This document shows, piece by piece, positions 25,632-34,992 of a stretch of DNA of 39,215 bases. The notes below the pieces were generated by a model that did no database searches, was not told the origin of the DNA, and saw only the letters and a program-made list of their open reading frames with translations. Source of the stretch: Treponema sp. (GTDB lineage: Bacteria; Spirochaetota; Spirochaetia; Treponematales; Breznakiellaceae); NCBI GenBank assembly GCA_031279205.1, contig JAITIX010000060.1:1-39215 (forward strand). The letters run 5' to 3'. How positions within the stretch are numbered: the first letter of the stretch is position 1; the number at the start of each line of letters is the position of its first letter. The translations under genes and the position numbers were made by a program.

Positions 25632-26708
25632 TCAAGACGCTGTGGCACTGAGCAGCTCTTCCCGCGCTGACAGTTTCAGCGCGTCAAAAAGTTCAGCCAC
25701 ATCGCCCTGTATGATGAGATCGAGCTTGTACAGTGTGAGGTTGATGCGATGGTCGGTGAGCCGGTTTTGGGGGAAGTTGTAGGTGCGGATGCGCTCGGAA
25801 CGGTCGCCCGACCCGACCTGCGTCTTCCTAGCCTCAGCGCGTTCTGCCGCCGCTTTCGCCGCCTCCATCTCGTAGATGCGAGCGCGAAGAATCCGCATAG
25901 CCTTTGCCTTGTTCTTTATCTGACTCTTTTCATCCTGACAATGCACCGTGATACCAGTGGGAAGGTGGATAATACGTACCGCCGAGTCAGTGGTGTTGAC
26001 GCACTGGCCTCCCGGACCACCCGCCCTCATCACGTCAATGCGGAGGTCTTCCGGCCGTATGTCGATTTCAGTCTCGTCAGCTTCAGGAAGCACCGCAACA
26101 GTAACCGCCGAGGTATGGATGCGCCCCGAAGCCTCAGTCGCGGGAACGCGCTGCACCCGATGAACGCCGGATTCGTAGCGCAGGTTTTCATACACGTTAC
26201 TGCCACTAATCGAAAAGATGATTTCCTTTAGCCCGCCAAGCTCGGTCTCATTGGAACTCATGGTCTCGAACTTCCAGCCACGGGTTTCGGCAAAGCGGGA
26301 GTACATGCGGAACAGGTCCGCGGCAAAGAGTGCGGCTTCCTCACCCCCGGTTCCGGCGCGTATCTCCATGATAATGTTCTTCTCATCAAGCGGGTCTTTG
26401 GGTATGAGAAGAAACTTGAGCCGGTCTTCCACGTCTTGGAGACGCAGTTCCAGTTCCCGCAGTTCCTCTTTAACTAATTCCCGCATATCAGGGTCTTTTT
26501 CTTCCTGAAACAAGGTTTTCGTGTCAGTAATCTGGTTGCTCAGGGTCTCGCTTTCCCTGTCCGCTTCGGCAATGTCGCTTAAAAAGGCGTATTCTTTCAT
26601 GGTTTCCCGGTACTTCCGCTGATCCTTTACCAGTTCCGAGTCTTGAATAAGCTGAGTTAACTCCTCGTAACGGTGCAAGAGGGAAGAAAGTCTTTCATTC
26701 TTTTGCAT
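25632..26708 (-). CDS. prfA: Peptide chain release factor 1
   Basis: 358-residue RF1 that recognises UAA/UAG stop codons. It has the RF1 selectivity tripeptide PAT in [18 protein letters not shown] and the catalytic GGQ in [18 protein letters not shown]. The residue after GGQ is Cys rather than the usual His, and Pro replaces the usual Ala in GAGGQ; both are uncommon. Length is normal. Start at ATG 26708 with only a weak ribosome site. prmC follows. Confidence 0.96.
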   Translation of the reverse strand: MQKNERLSSLLHRYEELTQLIQDSELVKDQRKYRETMKEYAFLSDIAEADRESETLSNQITDTKTLFQEEKDPDMRELVKEELRELELRLQDVEDRLKFLLIPKDPLDEKNIIMEIRAGTGGEEAALFAADLFRMYSRFAETRGWKFETMSSNETELGGLKEIIFSISGSNVYENLRYESGVHRVQRVPATEASGRIHTSAVTVAVLPEADETEIDIRPEDLRIDVMRAGGPGGQCVNTTDSAVRIIHLPTGITVHCQDEKSQIKNKAKAMRILRARIYEMEAAKAAAERAEARKTQVGSGDRSERIRTYNFPQNRLTDHRINLTLYKLDLIIQGDVAELFDALKLSAREELLSATAS

Positions 26709-26753
26709 GGCCTATCATAACAGCATGGAATAAACACTTTCAAGTTAGTGTTG

Positions 26754-28160
26754 CTATCTACAGCTCCGCGCAGCTGCTCGCAGTTTCTTTAGCTCAGACC
26801 CAATGAGTATCGCGGTTACAATGAACGAGAAACCGTCAGCAACCGGCGTCGCGGCAACCACGCCCCAGAGTCCCCAAATATGCCCGAAGATGAGTATGCA
26901 GGGAATCAAGGCAATGCACTGCCGCAAGAGCGACAGCACTATCGAGGTTTTGGGACGACCGGTAACGACAAACATATTGGACGACACAATCTGAAAGCCC
27001 GCCAGCGGCAGTAAGAGCATCGAAACACGTATGGTCCAGGTGGCGAAGTGCAAGAGCGCGGGACTGCCGTCAGGCGTGAAGATTTGTACCATAGACACGG
27101 TGAAGATTTGCGTTATTGCGAAGCCCAAGGTGCAGATGGCAGTTGCCGCTGCTATTGCCCGCAGATAAGCGCTTAACACGCGGTCGAAACGCTTTGCGCC
27201 ATAGTTGAAGCCGAGTATGGGTTGCGCGCCCTGGTTAATGCCAAAGATGGGCATGAGAATCACCATTAGCAGCGAGCCGCAGATGTTCATGCCTGACAAG
27301 GCCACATCCCCGCCATTGGCAACGCCCAGAGCCTCAGCACCGTAGAGACTGACACTGTAGTTGTTTAGCCAGCCAACGCCTGACATAACCAGTTGCATGA
27401 GAAATTGGGACGAACCAAAGGTCATTATGTCCAGCACGATCTTAAACGATGGTTTCAGAGACCGTATCTTGAGGTGTATCACTGCTTTCTTGCTGAAACT
27501 GAAGGTCAGTATCCAGATTGCCGACGCCAGTTGGGAGATGATCGTTGCCCACGCCGCACCTTCAACGCCCCAGCCCAGAATGAAGATGAAGATGGGATCC
27601 AAGACAATGTTCATGCCCGCGCCAATGAACATGCTGATCATAGTGATGGTAGGGAAGCCCTGGGCGCGAGTGCAGTGAGAGAAACCAAAGCCAAGCATCG
27701 AAAAAACCGCGCCGTACAGAATGATACGGAAATAGCTGCGGGTGTATTCAAGAGAAGCACTTCCCTCCTGCGCGCCCAGTATCGATAGAACCGGTTCCAG
27801 AAAGATCATGCCCAGTGCCATAATGAGGATGCCCATGACGAGGAGGAGCCAGAAGCAGTGGTTAAGGGCGTTTTCAGCCTCATCTTTGCGACCTTGACCA
27901 AGCCTCATTGAAATCATGTTTGCCGCACCAATGCCGAAGAGCATCGCAAACGCCATGAATACCGTCATCAGCGGCATGGCAAGCGATAGCCCGCCTAAGG
28001 CCGCCTCGTTCACACCGCGCCCCACGAAGATGCGATCAACTACGTTGTACAGGGCGTTTACCAACATTCCTGTTATCGCCGGCAATGAGAACCGGAGTAA
28101 CAGCTTCCCAATCGGCTCTGTTCCAAGCCTGCTTGCCGCATCACTTCTTGTTTGTGTCAA
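26754..28160 (-). CDS. MATE family efflux transporter
   Basis: 468-residue inner-membrane antiporter with about 12 membrane segments. N-terminal LGTEPIGKLLLRFSLPAITGMLVNALYNVVDRIFVGRG is the classical DinF/NorM-like beginning; a second repeat begins around residue 235, and INQGAQPILGFNYGAKRFDRV is the characteristic MATE loop. It starts with TTG at 28160, supported by AAGGA 7 nt upstream. It would export cationic or drug-like compounds using Na+ or H+. The palindrome at 28190 lies just upstream. Confidence 0.92.
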   Translation of the reverse strand: MTQTRSDAASRLGTEPIGKLLLRFSLPAITGMLVNALYNVVDRIFVGRGVNEAALGGLSLAMPLMTVFMAFAMLFGIGAANMISMRLGQGRKDEAENALNHCFWLLLVMGILIMALGMIFLEPVLSILGAQEGSASLEYTRSYFRIILYGAVFSMLGFGFSHCTRAQGFPTITMISMFIGAGMNIVLDPIFIFILGWGVEGAAWATIISQLASAIWILTFSFSKKAVIHLKIRSLKPSFKIVLDIMTFGSSQFLMQLVMSGVGWLNNYSVSLYGAEALGVANGGDVALSGMNICGSLLMVILMPIFGINQGAQPILGFNYGAKRFDRVLSAYLRAIAAATAICTLGFAITQIFTVSMVQIFTPDGSPALLHFATWTIRVSMLLLPLAGFQIVSSNMFVVTGRPKTSIVLSLLRQCIALIPCILIFGHIWGLWGVVAATPVADGFSFIVTAILIGSELKKLRAAARSCR

Positions 28161-28189
28161 TTTATATCCTTAATCAGGGAAAGTATGGA

Positions 28190-28217
28190 GTACGAGTACG
28201 ATAAGCCGTACTCGTAC
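28190..28217. promoter_or_regulatory. Palindrome between fucI and the MATE gene
   Basis: gtacgagtacg / cgtactcgtac, a perfect 11-bp inverted repeat with a 6-nt loop, 30 bp upstream of the MATE start and 34 bp after the fucI stop. No U-run follows on the minus strand, so an operator or attenuator for the transporter is as likely as a fucI terminator. Confidence 0.5.
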
Positions 28218-28250
28218 GATTCTCTTCTATATCTTTTCTATAAATATAGC

Positions 28251-30065
28251 CTACTTATACAAAGGTCCCAGGGCAGCGCAGGCTCGGTAGTCAGCGCCTT
28301 CCTTATCCATGCCAAAGGCGTTCCAGTACGACGGGCGATAGATGGCGTTAGGGTCAACGTTATGCATACACACCGGTATCCGCAGTATGCTTGCCAGTGT
28401 GATGAGGTCAGCGCCGATATGCCCGTAAGAGATGGCGCCGTGGTTCGCGCCCCAAGCCGCCATCACCGAATACACATCGCGGAATGCGCCTTCACCAGTA
28501 AGCCTCGGCGCAAACCAAGTCGTAGGCCAGGTTGGGTCGGTGCGCTGGTCGAGCTTGTCGTGAACATAGTCGGGGATACTCACCGTGTAGCCTTCGGCAA
28601 GCTGTAGTACCGGACCCACGCCTTTGACGAGGTTCAGCCGGCACATTGTTACCGGCATATCGCCCTCCGTGAGAAAGTCCGACGAATAGCCACCGCCACG
28701 GAAGTAGCCAAGGCTGGCGTAACGCCAGCTCACCGCATCAAGAGCCGCACCCGCCTCTTCCGGCGTGGTCTCCCAGAAGGGCTTTATCGCGGGCTTGCCG
28801 TCCTTGCGCTGTTTACCAATGCCATCGAGGGTGGTGGCGCCGGAGTTGATGAGGTGAATCAGCCCATTAGCAGCGCCGCCATCGGGTTTCCAGCCAGTAA
28901 CGCGCTCAATTGCCGCCGGACTCCAGTAGGTACGCACATCAGAGAAAAGCTGGGCAGTGCCGGTAAGCAGGTGTCCGAAGAGCATGGACACACCGTTAAG
29001 CCCATCGTTTTCAGTAGCAACAATGTAAGGAGCGCGGATGCCGTTCCAGTCAAACGACGAGTTGAGGATAACCTCAAGAAAGTCGCCATTGGGGGAATGG
29101 TCGTTCCAGTGGCGTTGTCCCTGAAAACCCGCCAGTATCGCGTTATGCCCCAGTGCTTCCTCATCAAGTTTCTTACGCTTGATATCGGAGTTGCCAACCA
29201 TGAGATCGCGGACAATGATCGCCATTTTAACGCAGGTCTTCCACACCTCATCCTTACGCTGCCGGCTATGCTGCTCCTCCGGAGGGTTATTATCAGGTCC
29301 TTCCTTACAGTTGGCCTTGACCCAGTCAAGGGCGCGGCGGTATTCAGCGTCAGAGAAAATCTTCTCCTCGATCCGCCGCGTGATTTCGGACATATCGACA
29401 TACTCATTCCGCATACCCAGATATTCCTGAAAAAAGTCTGCGTTACTAATGGAACCAGCAATGCCCATTGATACTGAGCCGATAGACAGGTAACTTTTGC
29501 CCCGCATCCACGCGGCCGCAAGGGCGGCGCGGGCAAAGCGCAGCAGCTTCTCGCTGACATCAGGCGGTATGATGCCAATGTCAGCGAGGTCTTGCACATC
29601 GCGCCCATAGATACCAAAGGCGGGAAGCCCTTTCTGACTATGCGCCGCCAGTACCGCCGCCAAATACACCGCCCCAGGACGGTCAGTGCCGTTGAAGCCC
29701 CAGACAGCCTTGATAGTAAGCGGGTCCATGTCCATTGTTTCCGAGCCATAACACCAGCACGGACTCACAGTAAGCGTAACTGCGACGTTTTCACGGCTGA
29801 ACTTATCCTGACAGGCGGCCGCTTCAGCAACACCGCCAATGGTACTATCGGCAATGACGCACTCCACTGGCATACCATTAGGGTGAAGCAGGTTTTCGCT
29901 AATCAGCTTGGCCGCCGCCTGTGCCAGCCCCACAGTTACCTCTTCAAGCGATTCCCTCACCCCGCGTCTGCGCCCATCAATCGTGGGTCTAATTCCAATC
30001 TTTGGTAATGCACCCTTGAACCGGTTCACCGGCGGATTCATCTTTAAATTACTAACATCAGCCAT
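28251..30065 (-). CDS. fucI: L-fucose isomerase
   Basis: 604-residue cytosolic Mn-dependent isomerase that converts L-fucose to L-fuculose (also D-arabinose to D-ribulose). The sequence follows FucI from end to end: [51 protein letters not shown]-like segment, [21 protein letters not shown] with the metal-binding Glu, SFDWNG, and a C-terminal [23 protein letters not shown]. Length is normal. Start at ATG 30065 with GGAGG. No fucK or fucA follows in the window. In a plant-polymer context fucose may come from arabinogalactan or xyloglucan side chains. Confidence 0.95.
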   Translation of the reverse strand: MADVSNLKMNPPVNRFKGALPKIGIRPTIDGRRRGVRESLEEVTVGLAQAAAKLISENLLHPNGMPVECVIADSTIGGVAEAAACQDKFSRENVAVTLTVSPCWCYGSETMDMDPLTIKAVWGFNGTDRPGAVYLAAVLAAHSQKGLPAFGIYGRDVQDLADIGIIPPDVSEKLLRFARAALAAAWMRGKSYLSIGSVSMGIAGSISNADFFQEYLGMRNEYVDMSEITRRIEEKIFSDAEYRRALDWVKANCKEGPDNNPPEEQHSRQRKDEVWKTCVKMAIIVRDLMVGNSDIKRKKLDEEALGHNAILAGFQGQRHWNDHSPNGDFLEVILNSSFDWNGIRAPYIVATENDGLNGVSMLFGHLLTGTAQLFSDVRTYWSPAAIERVTGWKPDGGAANGLIHLINSGATTLDGIGKQRKDGKPAIKPFWETTPEEAGAALDAVSWRYASLGYFRGGGYSSDFLTEGDMPVTMCRLNLVKGVGPVLQLAEGYTVSIPDYVHDKLDQRTDPTWPTTWFAPRLTGEGAFRDVYSVMAAWGANHGAISYGHIGADLITLASILRIPVCMHNVDPNAIYRPSYWNAFGMDKEGADYRACAALGPLYK

Positions 30066-30118
30066 AAAGCCTCCATAGGCTAAACCTTACTAAACTTATT
30101 GAGTTGTGAAAACCGCCT

Positions 30119-30382
30119 TTAGGCATGGAGTTGCTGAGGATTAGGGCGTACCGTGAACCTTATCAATGCGGTTCGGGGGTAGTATGGCCGTGCCATGAGC
30201 GACACGGTGGTGCTGCTCGTTTTAAGCGCCGTTAAACCTGCCCAACGTTCCGGCATTCCCGGCAGGATGAGGCCGCCATCGAGCTTCACCGTGGCTCTGG
30301 TCATGCAGGCGGCTTCGTCTGTGGCTATATAGCGCACTAGATAGCTAACCCCGCGGGGTGTACCTTTCCAGAAACGAATCAC
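30119..30382 (-). CDS. 87-codon ORF, inverted copy 1
   Basis: An 87-residue ORF (MIRFWKGTPRG...VRPNPQQLHA) with a near-identical inverted copy at 34977-35240, about 90% identical by eye over 264 bp, with no indels. Its first codons lie in the terminal unit of the adjoining 21-bp array. I recognise no domain. It may not be a gene: it could be the edge of a mobile or duplicated element. Its stop marks the end of the homology with the other copy. Confidence 0.4.
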   Translation of the reverse strand: MIRFWKGTPRGVSYLVRYIATDEAACMTRATVKLDGGLILPGMPERWAGLTALKTSSTTVSLMARPYYPRTALIRFTVRPNPQQLHA

Positions 30383-30754
30383 TCAGCGCCGGAAGTGAGC
30401 AACTCAGCGCCGGCGGCGAATCACTCCGCGCCAAATGCCAGCAACTCAGCGCCGGCGGCGAATCACTCAGCGCCAAATGCCAGCAACTCCGCGCCAAAAG
30501 TGAGCAACTCCGCGCCGGAAGTGAGCAACTCAGCGCCAAATGCCAGCAACTCCGCGCCGGCGGCGAATCACTCCGCGCCAAATGCCAGCGACTCAGCGCC
30601 GGCGGCGAATCACTCCGCGCCAAAAGTGAGCAACTCAGCGCCGGCGGCGAATCACTCCGCGCCGGAAGTGAGCAACTCAGCGCCGGCGGTGAATCACTCA
30701 GCGCCGGAAGTGAGCAACTCAGCGCCAAATGCCAGCGACTCAGCGCCGGCGGCG
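30377..30754. repeat. 21-bp modular repeat array B (18 units)
   Basis: Eighteen units in exact phase. On the plus strand each has the core CTC[A/C]GCGCC and one of about six 12-nt cassettes: ggcggcgaatca, ggcggtgaatca, aaatgccagcaa, aaatgccagcga, aaaagtgagcaa, ggaagtgagcaa. The two halves of the cassette are linked: ggcggcg is always followed by aatca, the others by agcaa or agcga. One frame reads SAP-AANH, SAP-NASN, SAP-KVSN or SAP-EVSN. Confidence 0.95.
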
Positions 30755-31021
30755 GGCGAGGCTATCGATATTCATGGGTACTGTCTCATAGCCCTGAATA
30801 CTAGGAACCTCGCCTGCGATCTCCGTAAACTCCTCAACAGCGTCCCTCCTCACCAGGCGTTCAGCATCCTTAACAGCAGTAACGTATTCTGGCGCGTCAA
30901 GGATACGCTCCCCGCCTGTGTGTGCAACAGATGCTTCCTGTGGGTTCAGCAACAGGATAACGGGAACCAGAGCGCCAATCACGCGGAGGAGAGTAATAAT
31001 GGAGATAATTTTTCTTGTCAA
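30740..31021 (-). CDS. Small exported hypothetical, 3' end in the repeat array
   Basis: 93 codons from a TTG start. The N-terminus (MTRKIISIITLLRVIGALVPVILLL) looks like a signal anchor, the rest is soluble (DAPEYVTAVKDAERLVRRDAVEEFTE). The last few codons read into array B and end there as ARRRR, so the natural C-terminus may be lost. It lies 44 bp beyond the M24 peptidase stop, on the same strand. No family recognised. Confidence 0.4.
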   Translation of the reverse strand: MTRKIISIITLLRVIGALVPVILLLNPQEASVAHTGGERILDAPEYVTAVKDAERLVRRDAVEEFTEIAGEVPSIQGYETVPMNIDSLARRRR

Positions 31022-31064
31022 AAAAACTCCCTTGTTTCAATGATGGAGTTTCCGGAGGGAATAC

Positions 31065-32186
31065 TCATAAGCGGATAATCCTCGCCTTGGTGAGTGTTTC
31101 TACTCCGGTTTCCGTAAGTAATATGTCATTTTCAAGGCGGCAGCCACCATGCGCTGGATCATACAGCCCCGGTTCTAGGGTAAAGATCATGCCCGGCTTG
31201 AGTACCCAGTCATTATCAGCGTGGTTTCGTATGGCAGGAGCCTCATGCGCCTCAAGGCCAATGCCGTGTCCCAGGCCGTGAGGCATGGCCTTTTTCGCGT
31301 TGGCAAAGAATCGGTCAACCTCAGCCGCGATGCTTCGCACGGGAACGTTGTTGCCCACCATGTTCAGCGCCAGGTTATACGCCTTCTCCGTAAGGGTGAG
31401 CATCCGCGTCTGAGTGCGCGACAAGGGTGGATGGGCAAAGGTCAGTGTAACGTCTGAAGTATAACCTTGCCACTTCACGCCGAAGTCTAGGATCGAAAGG
31501 CCCTGAGTGGCAAAGGCTTCCGCAGTATAGGCGGGGAAGGCGTGGATGCCGAAACTACGAGTTGGCCCTGCCGCGAGGGTTTCAAAGCCCGTTCCTTCAC
31601 AGCCATATTCGCGGCATTGCGCCTCGATAAAGAGCGCTGCGTCCAACTCGGTTGTGATCACTCGCTCATGAACCATTTTTTCTAGAAGCTCAATAAGCTC
31701 ATTCGTAATGTCTGAAAGCCGCCGGTATATCCCAATCTCTGTCGGGTCCTTGACCGCGCGGAGCGCAGTAATCTCGGCGTGAATGCCGCCTTCCTCGTGG
31801 CAGATCACGTCATAGTCACTGAGCGCTTCCACGTAGCGCAGAAAAAGCGGGTAGGGCGTCTGGGGCGGGATTTCCGCCCGGGAACCAAAGGGAAGCTGAA
31901 AATAGTCAGCCACGCCCCGAATTGCCTTGAGCGAATTGCGCTCAAATTCGCTATAGGGAATTATGATCTCAGCGTCGGACATGAATATGGCAAGGTTTTT
32001 GTCCCAAGGGATAAGCATTGAGTGGTTATCTATGGTAAGCGCCATGAGCGCATCCCCAGGATGGCCTGAGAGCCAGCGAATCGAAGGGTCGCGCCGACCC
32101 TCCGTATCCTCAAATATGGCAAGGAAGACATTTTCCCGTTTCATCCAATCAAACAGCTTTGCACGTCGTTCTGCGTAAATACTCAC
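31065..32186 (-). CDS. M24 family Xaa-Pro aminopeptidase
   Basis: 373 residues from GTG 32186, which has a GGGAGG site and overlaps the threonine aldolase stop by 3 nt (gtga), a sign of translational coupling. Cytosolic two-metal aminopeptidase that removes residues before proline. The creatinase-type N-domain is followed by the pita-bread domain with metal ligands in LDFGVKWQGYTSDVTLTF (two Asp), MPHGLGHGIGLEAHE (His), TLEPGLY (Glu) and LENDILLTE (Glu). All five ligands are present. Confidence 0.9.
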   Translation of the reverse strand: MSIYAERRAKLFDWMKRENVFLAIFEDTEGRRDPSIRWLSGHPGDALMALTIDNHSMLIPWDKNLAIFMSDAEIIIPYSEFERNSLKAIRGVADYFQLPFGSRAEIPPQTPYPLFLRYVEALSDYDVICHEEGGIHAEITALRAVKDPTEIGIYRRLSDITNELIELLEKMVHERVITTELDAALFIEAQCREYGCEGTGFETLAAGPTRSFGIHAFPAYTAEAFATQGLSILDFGVKWQGYTSDVTLTFAHPPLSRTQTRMLTLTEKAYNLALNMVGNNVPVRSIAAEVDRFFANAKKAMPHGLGHGIGLEAHEAPAIRNHADNDWVLKPGMIFTLEPGLYDPAHGGCRLENDILLTETGVETLTKARIIRL

Positions 32187-33199
32187 GTCAATACCTCCCT
32201 TGTTGCTTGGAGTATGGCTTCGATTTCCGCATCTCCAATCCAATAATGAGTAACAAAGCGGAATTCGCCGTTTTCTGGTGGGTTAATCAGGATGCCTCGT
32301 TCCTTGAACGCGGCTGTGATGCGCGTCGCGTCTGGTTCTGCTTGGAACCGAAAGAAGACCATGTTGATCTCGGTTTCGTCTGGGTTGATGACAATGCCCG
32401 GAATGGTGGCGAGTTCCTGTGCCAGACGTTTTGCCCGCACGTGATCCTCAGCCAGACAGAGCGTCTGCTCCTTCAGCGCAAGAATCCCGGCTGCGGCTAG
32501 TATTCCCGCCTGCCGCATACCACCGCCCATGATATTGCGTTTCAGGCGCGCCTTGTTCACGAAGTCTCTGGTTCCGACCAGTAAAGAGCCGACTGGCGCG
32601 CACAGACCTTTTGACAGGCAGAACATCACCGAATCAGCGCGCGCCGCGATTGTCCGCGCCTCAAGTCCGAGCGCTACTGCCGCGTTGAAGATACGCGCCC
32701 CATCTAGATGAACCGGCAGTCCCCACTCGTCTGCAATGGCGCGTGTTTCATCCATCGCGGAGAGAGGAACGACTCGGCCAGATGAATGCGCGTTTTCCAG
32801 GCAGATGAGCGCGGTGGCGGGCGTGTGCAGGCTGCGTCTTCGCAGCCTACGCCTTATTGCCTCAGCCGGCAGCCTGCCATCCGGCGCGCTCAACGTCCGC
32901 ACCTGAACTCCGGCGATAACTGCCGTCGCGCCAGCCTCATGTTGAATGATGTGGCATTCCTCGCCCAGAATCACCTCGCTTCCCCGTTCACACCAGGTAA
33001 ACAGCGCAAGCTGGTTCCCGAAAGTCCCTGACGGCACGAACAGCGCCGCTTGCTTACCCAGCGTTTCCGCTCCCAAGCGTTCCAGTTCATTAACTGAAGG
33101 ATCGTCTCCATAGACATCATCCCCAACCTCGGTCCTTGCCATAGCCTTGCGCATCGCCTCGGTGGGTTTTGTTACTGTATCACTGCGAATATCAATCAT
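32183..33199 (-). CDS. ltaE: Low-specificity L-threonine aldolase
   Basis: 338-residue PLP enzyme cleaving threonine or allo-threonine to glycine and acetaldehyde. Start chosen at MIDIRSDTVTKPT (33199), the family N-terminus, with AAGGA 13 nt upstream; 33220 is an alternative. Features: DDVYGDDPSVNELE, the PLP-lysine in FCLSKGLCAPVGS, LDGARIFNAA, and KRNIMGGGMRQAG. It is cotranscribed with the M24 peptidase, a pairing that suggests amino-acid salvage. Confidence 0.92.
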   Translation of the reverse strand: MIDIRSDTVTKPTEAMRKAMARTEVGDDVYGDDPSVNELERLGAETLGKQAALFVPSGTFGNQLALFTWCERGSEVILGEECHIIQHEAGATAVIAGVQVRTLSAPDGRLPAEAIRRRLRRRSLHTPATALICLENAHSSGRVVPLSAMDETRAIADEWGLPVHLDGARIFNAAVALGLEARTIAARADSVMFCLSKGLCAPVGSLLVGTRDFVNKARLKRNIMGGGMRQAGILAAAGILALKEQTLCLAEDHVRAKRLAQELATIPGIVINPDETEINMVFFRFQAEPDATRITAAFKERGILINPPENGEFRFVTHYWIGDAEIEAILQATREVLT

Positions 33200-33374
33200 G
33201 CGAATAGTATAGTCCTTCATTCATTGATAGTATAGGGGGCTTAGTGAATAAGCTCATGATTCCCGGTCTTGTTTAACGTATTTTGAGGAACGAGTCTTAT
33301 GAATTTATGAAACTGGTATCATTAGTTTCGGGTAAATTTTTCCTGCTGGTATGATTTGGCCTATTTTTTCATAA

Positions 33375-33560
33375 TTTTTCAACCTTTGTAGGAGGGCTGG
33401 GATTTATATAGAAAATTTGTTTGTACTGCTGGAAGTGCGGGGAAAAGGTCTGGGGAAAAAGCTGCTCTTTTTTATCGCAAAAGTTGTGGTGGATATGTAC
33501 CGAATTGGAAGAGAGAATTTATCATGCACCATGAATAATGCCCCAAACCCGTTAAGATAA
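33375..33560 (+). pseudogene. GNAT acetyltransferase relic
   Basis: The 480-bp gap between ltaE and the ParB-like gene has no intact gene. On the plus strand a frame reads IYIENLFVLLEVRGKGLGKKLLFFIAKVVVD, the acetyl-CoA-binding motif A (R-G-K-G-L-G) of GNAT enzymes, then degenerates to a stop at 33558. The N-terminal half is missing. Dead fragment. Confidence 0.6.
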
Positions 33561-33702
33561 AAAAGAGGCTCGGCTTTTTATTTTCACCGTCCTTTTTTTC
33601 GCTATAATTATGTCATACCATAGCTATTTCATTTTTAGTCCTCCTCCGAAAGTAAAAAGCTCATAAATATGCCATAATAAACAAACTCAGCGACCTCCTT
33701 TC

Positions 33703-34325
33703 CTATCGTTTCGGCAATGTCATTGAACGCATAACAAAAGCCGCGCGTCTGGCGTAGAGGATGCCGCCGTTTTGCAAGATTTTGGAAACAAACGCCGGAT
33801 AATCGGCGGCGGCTGCGGGCTGTAATTCATTCAGGATGCCTATTTCCAAACCGGAAGCGTCCACGCCCGCAGCTTGCGCCGCCTCGCGTACCTTAAAGGC
33901 GGAAATGTTACGCGAAATATAAGCCTCCGACTTTGACAGCCGTGCGGCAATTTCCTTTTGCGTAAGTCCGCTTTTACACATTTTATAACTGCGGCTTTCC
34001 CTTTCCGGCGCGGTTAAATCGCTCAGCTGGAGATTTTTAACAAGCTGTATTGTGAGCTTATCGCCAGTTATCACAATGGAGTCAATGTTTTAAAATTTTC
34101 GCCCGCATCAACCAGCGATTGAAGCACGTGGCAGCGGCAGTGACCATCGACAAGCTCATATTTTTCTATGCCGTCCGCGTCCGGCTCCAGCGCCTTGACT
34201 AAAACAGGCTCAAGCTGGCCATTTTTCTTTATGTTTTTTACAAGCTCCGCAATATCCGAATAATCGATACTCACGTTGCCTGTATCAACGATTTGTGATA
34301 GCGCAATTTTCCTCAAACCAGTCAT
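33703..34325 (-). pseudogene. ParB-like protein, frameshifted
   Basis: From ATG 34325 the first ORF reads MTGLRKIALSQIVDTGNVSIDY...ELVDGHCRCHVLQSL, a ParB/Srx-type N-domain with the G-H-R/C-R motif (here DGHCRCHV). It stops at 34071. The second ORF (33703-34074) carries the helix-turn-helix part: SGLTQKEIAARLSKSEAYISRNISAF. Adding one base near 34086 joins them as ENFKT-IDSIVITGDKL, so a single 1-nt loss separates them. Upstream, the first frame is open straight into array C with SAP heptads; the true start is therefore uncertain. Not the chromosomal ParB by context; more like a plasmid or mobile-element regulator. Confidence 0.7.
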
Positions 34326-34404
34326 GACTATACCACTATCCGCAACATACTGGTAAGTGCGGGTATCACAAGTCCCAAGTGCCGCAGCTCCAAAAAAGAT
34401 CGGC

Positions 34405-34992
34405 GCTGAGTCGCTGGCATTCGGCGCGGAGTGATTCGCCGCCGGCGCGGAGTCGCTCACTTTCGGCGCTGAGTGATTCACTTTCGGCGCGGAGCAACTC
34501 ACTTTCGGCGCGGAGTCGCTCACTTTCGGCGCGGAGCAACTCGCCGGCGGCGCGGAGTCGCTCACTTTCGGCGCGGAGTGATTCGTTTCTGGCGCTGAGT
34601 CGCTCGCTTTCGGCGTGGAGTGATTCGCCGCCGGCGCGGAGTCGCTCGCTTTCGGCGCTGAGTGATTCACTTTCGGCGCGGAGCAACTCACTTTCGGCGC
34701 GGAGTCGCTGTCATTCGGCGCGGAGTGATTCACTTTCGGCGCTGAGTCGCTCACTTTCGGCGCGGAGTGATTCGCCGCCGGCGCGGAGTCGCTCGCTTTC
34801 GGCGCGGAGTCGCTGGCATTCGGCGCGGAGCAACTCGCCGCCGGCGCGGAGTCGCTGGCATTCGGCGCGGAGTGATTCGCCGCCGGCGCTGAGTCGCTCG
34901 CTTTCGGCGCGGAGTGATTCGCCGCCGGCGCTGAGTCGCTCACTTTCGGCGCGGAGTCGCTGGCATTTGGCGCGGAGTGATTCGTTTCTGGA
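34405..34992. repeat. 21-bp modular repeat array C (28 units)
   Basis: Twenty-eight units in exact 21-bp phase, the largest of the three arrays. On the minus strand the core is CTC[A/C]GCGCC and the cassettes combine gaaagtg, gaaagcg, gaatgcc, gaatgac or ggcggcg with agcga, aatca or agttg. One unit near 34577 carries the sequence tgattcgtttctgg, identical to the array-to-ORF junction at 34978. The frame SDSAPxxNHSAPxx is open into the ParB-like gene. Confidence 0.95.

Noticed and set aside
28859-29749. 296-codon minus-strand ORF inside fucI
   Set aside because: Other-frame shadow of the isomerase, which has full family signatures.
30345-30804. ORFs on both strands through array B
   Set aside because: Same reason; no ribosome site or flanking domain supports them as independent genes.
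19789-34992. Diversity-generating retroelement (variable repeats with template)
   Set aside because: No reverse transcriptase or accessory gene in the window, and variation is by whole cassettes rather than at adenines.
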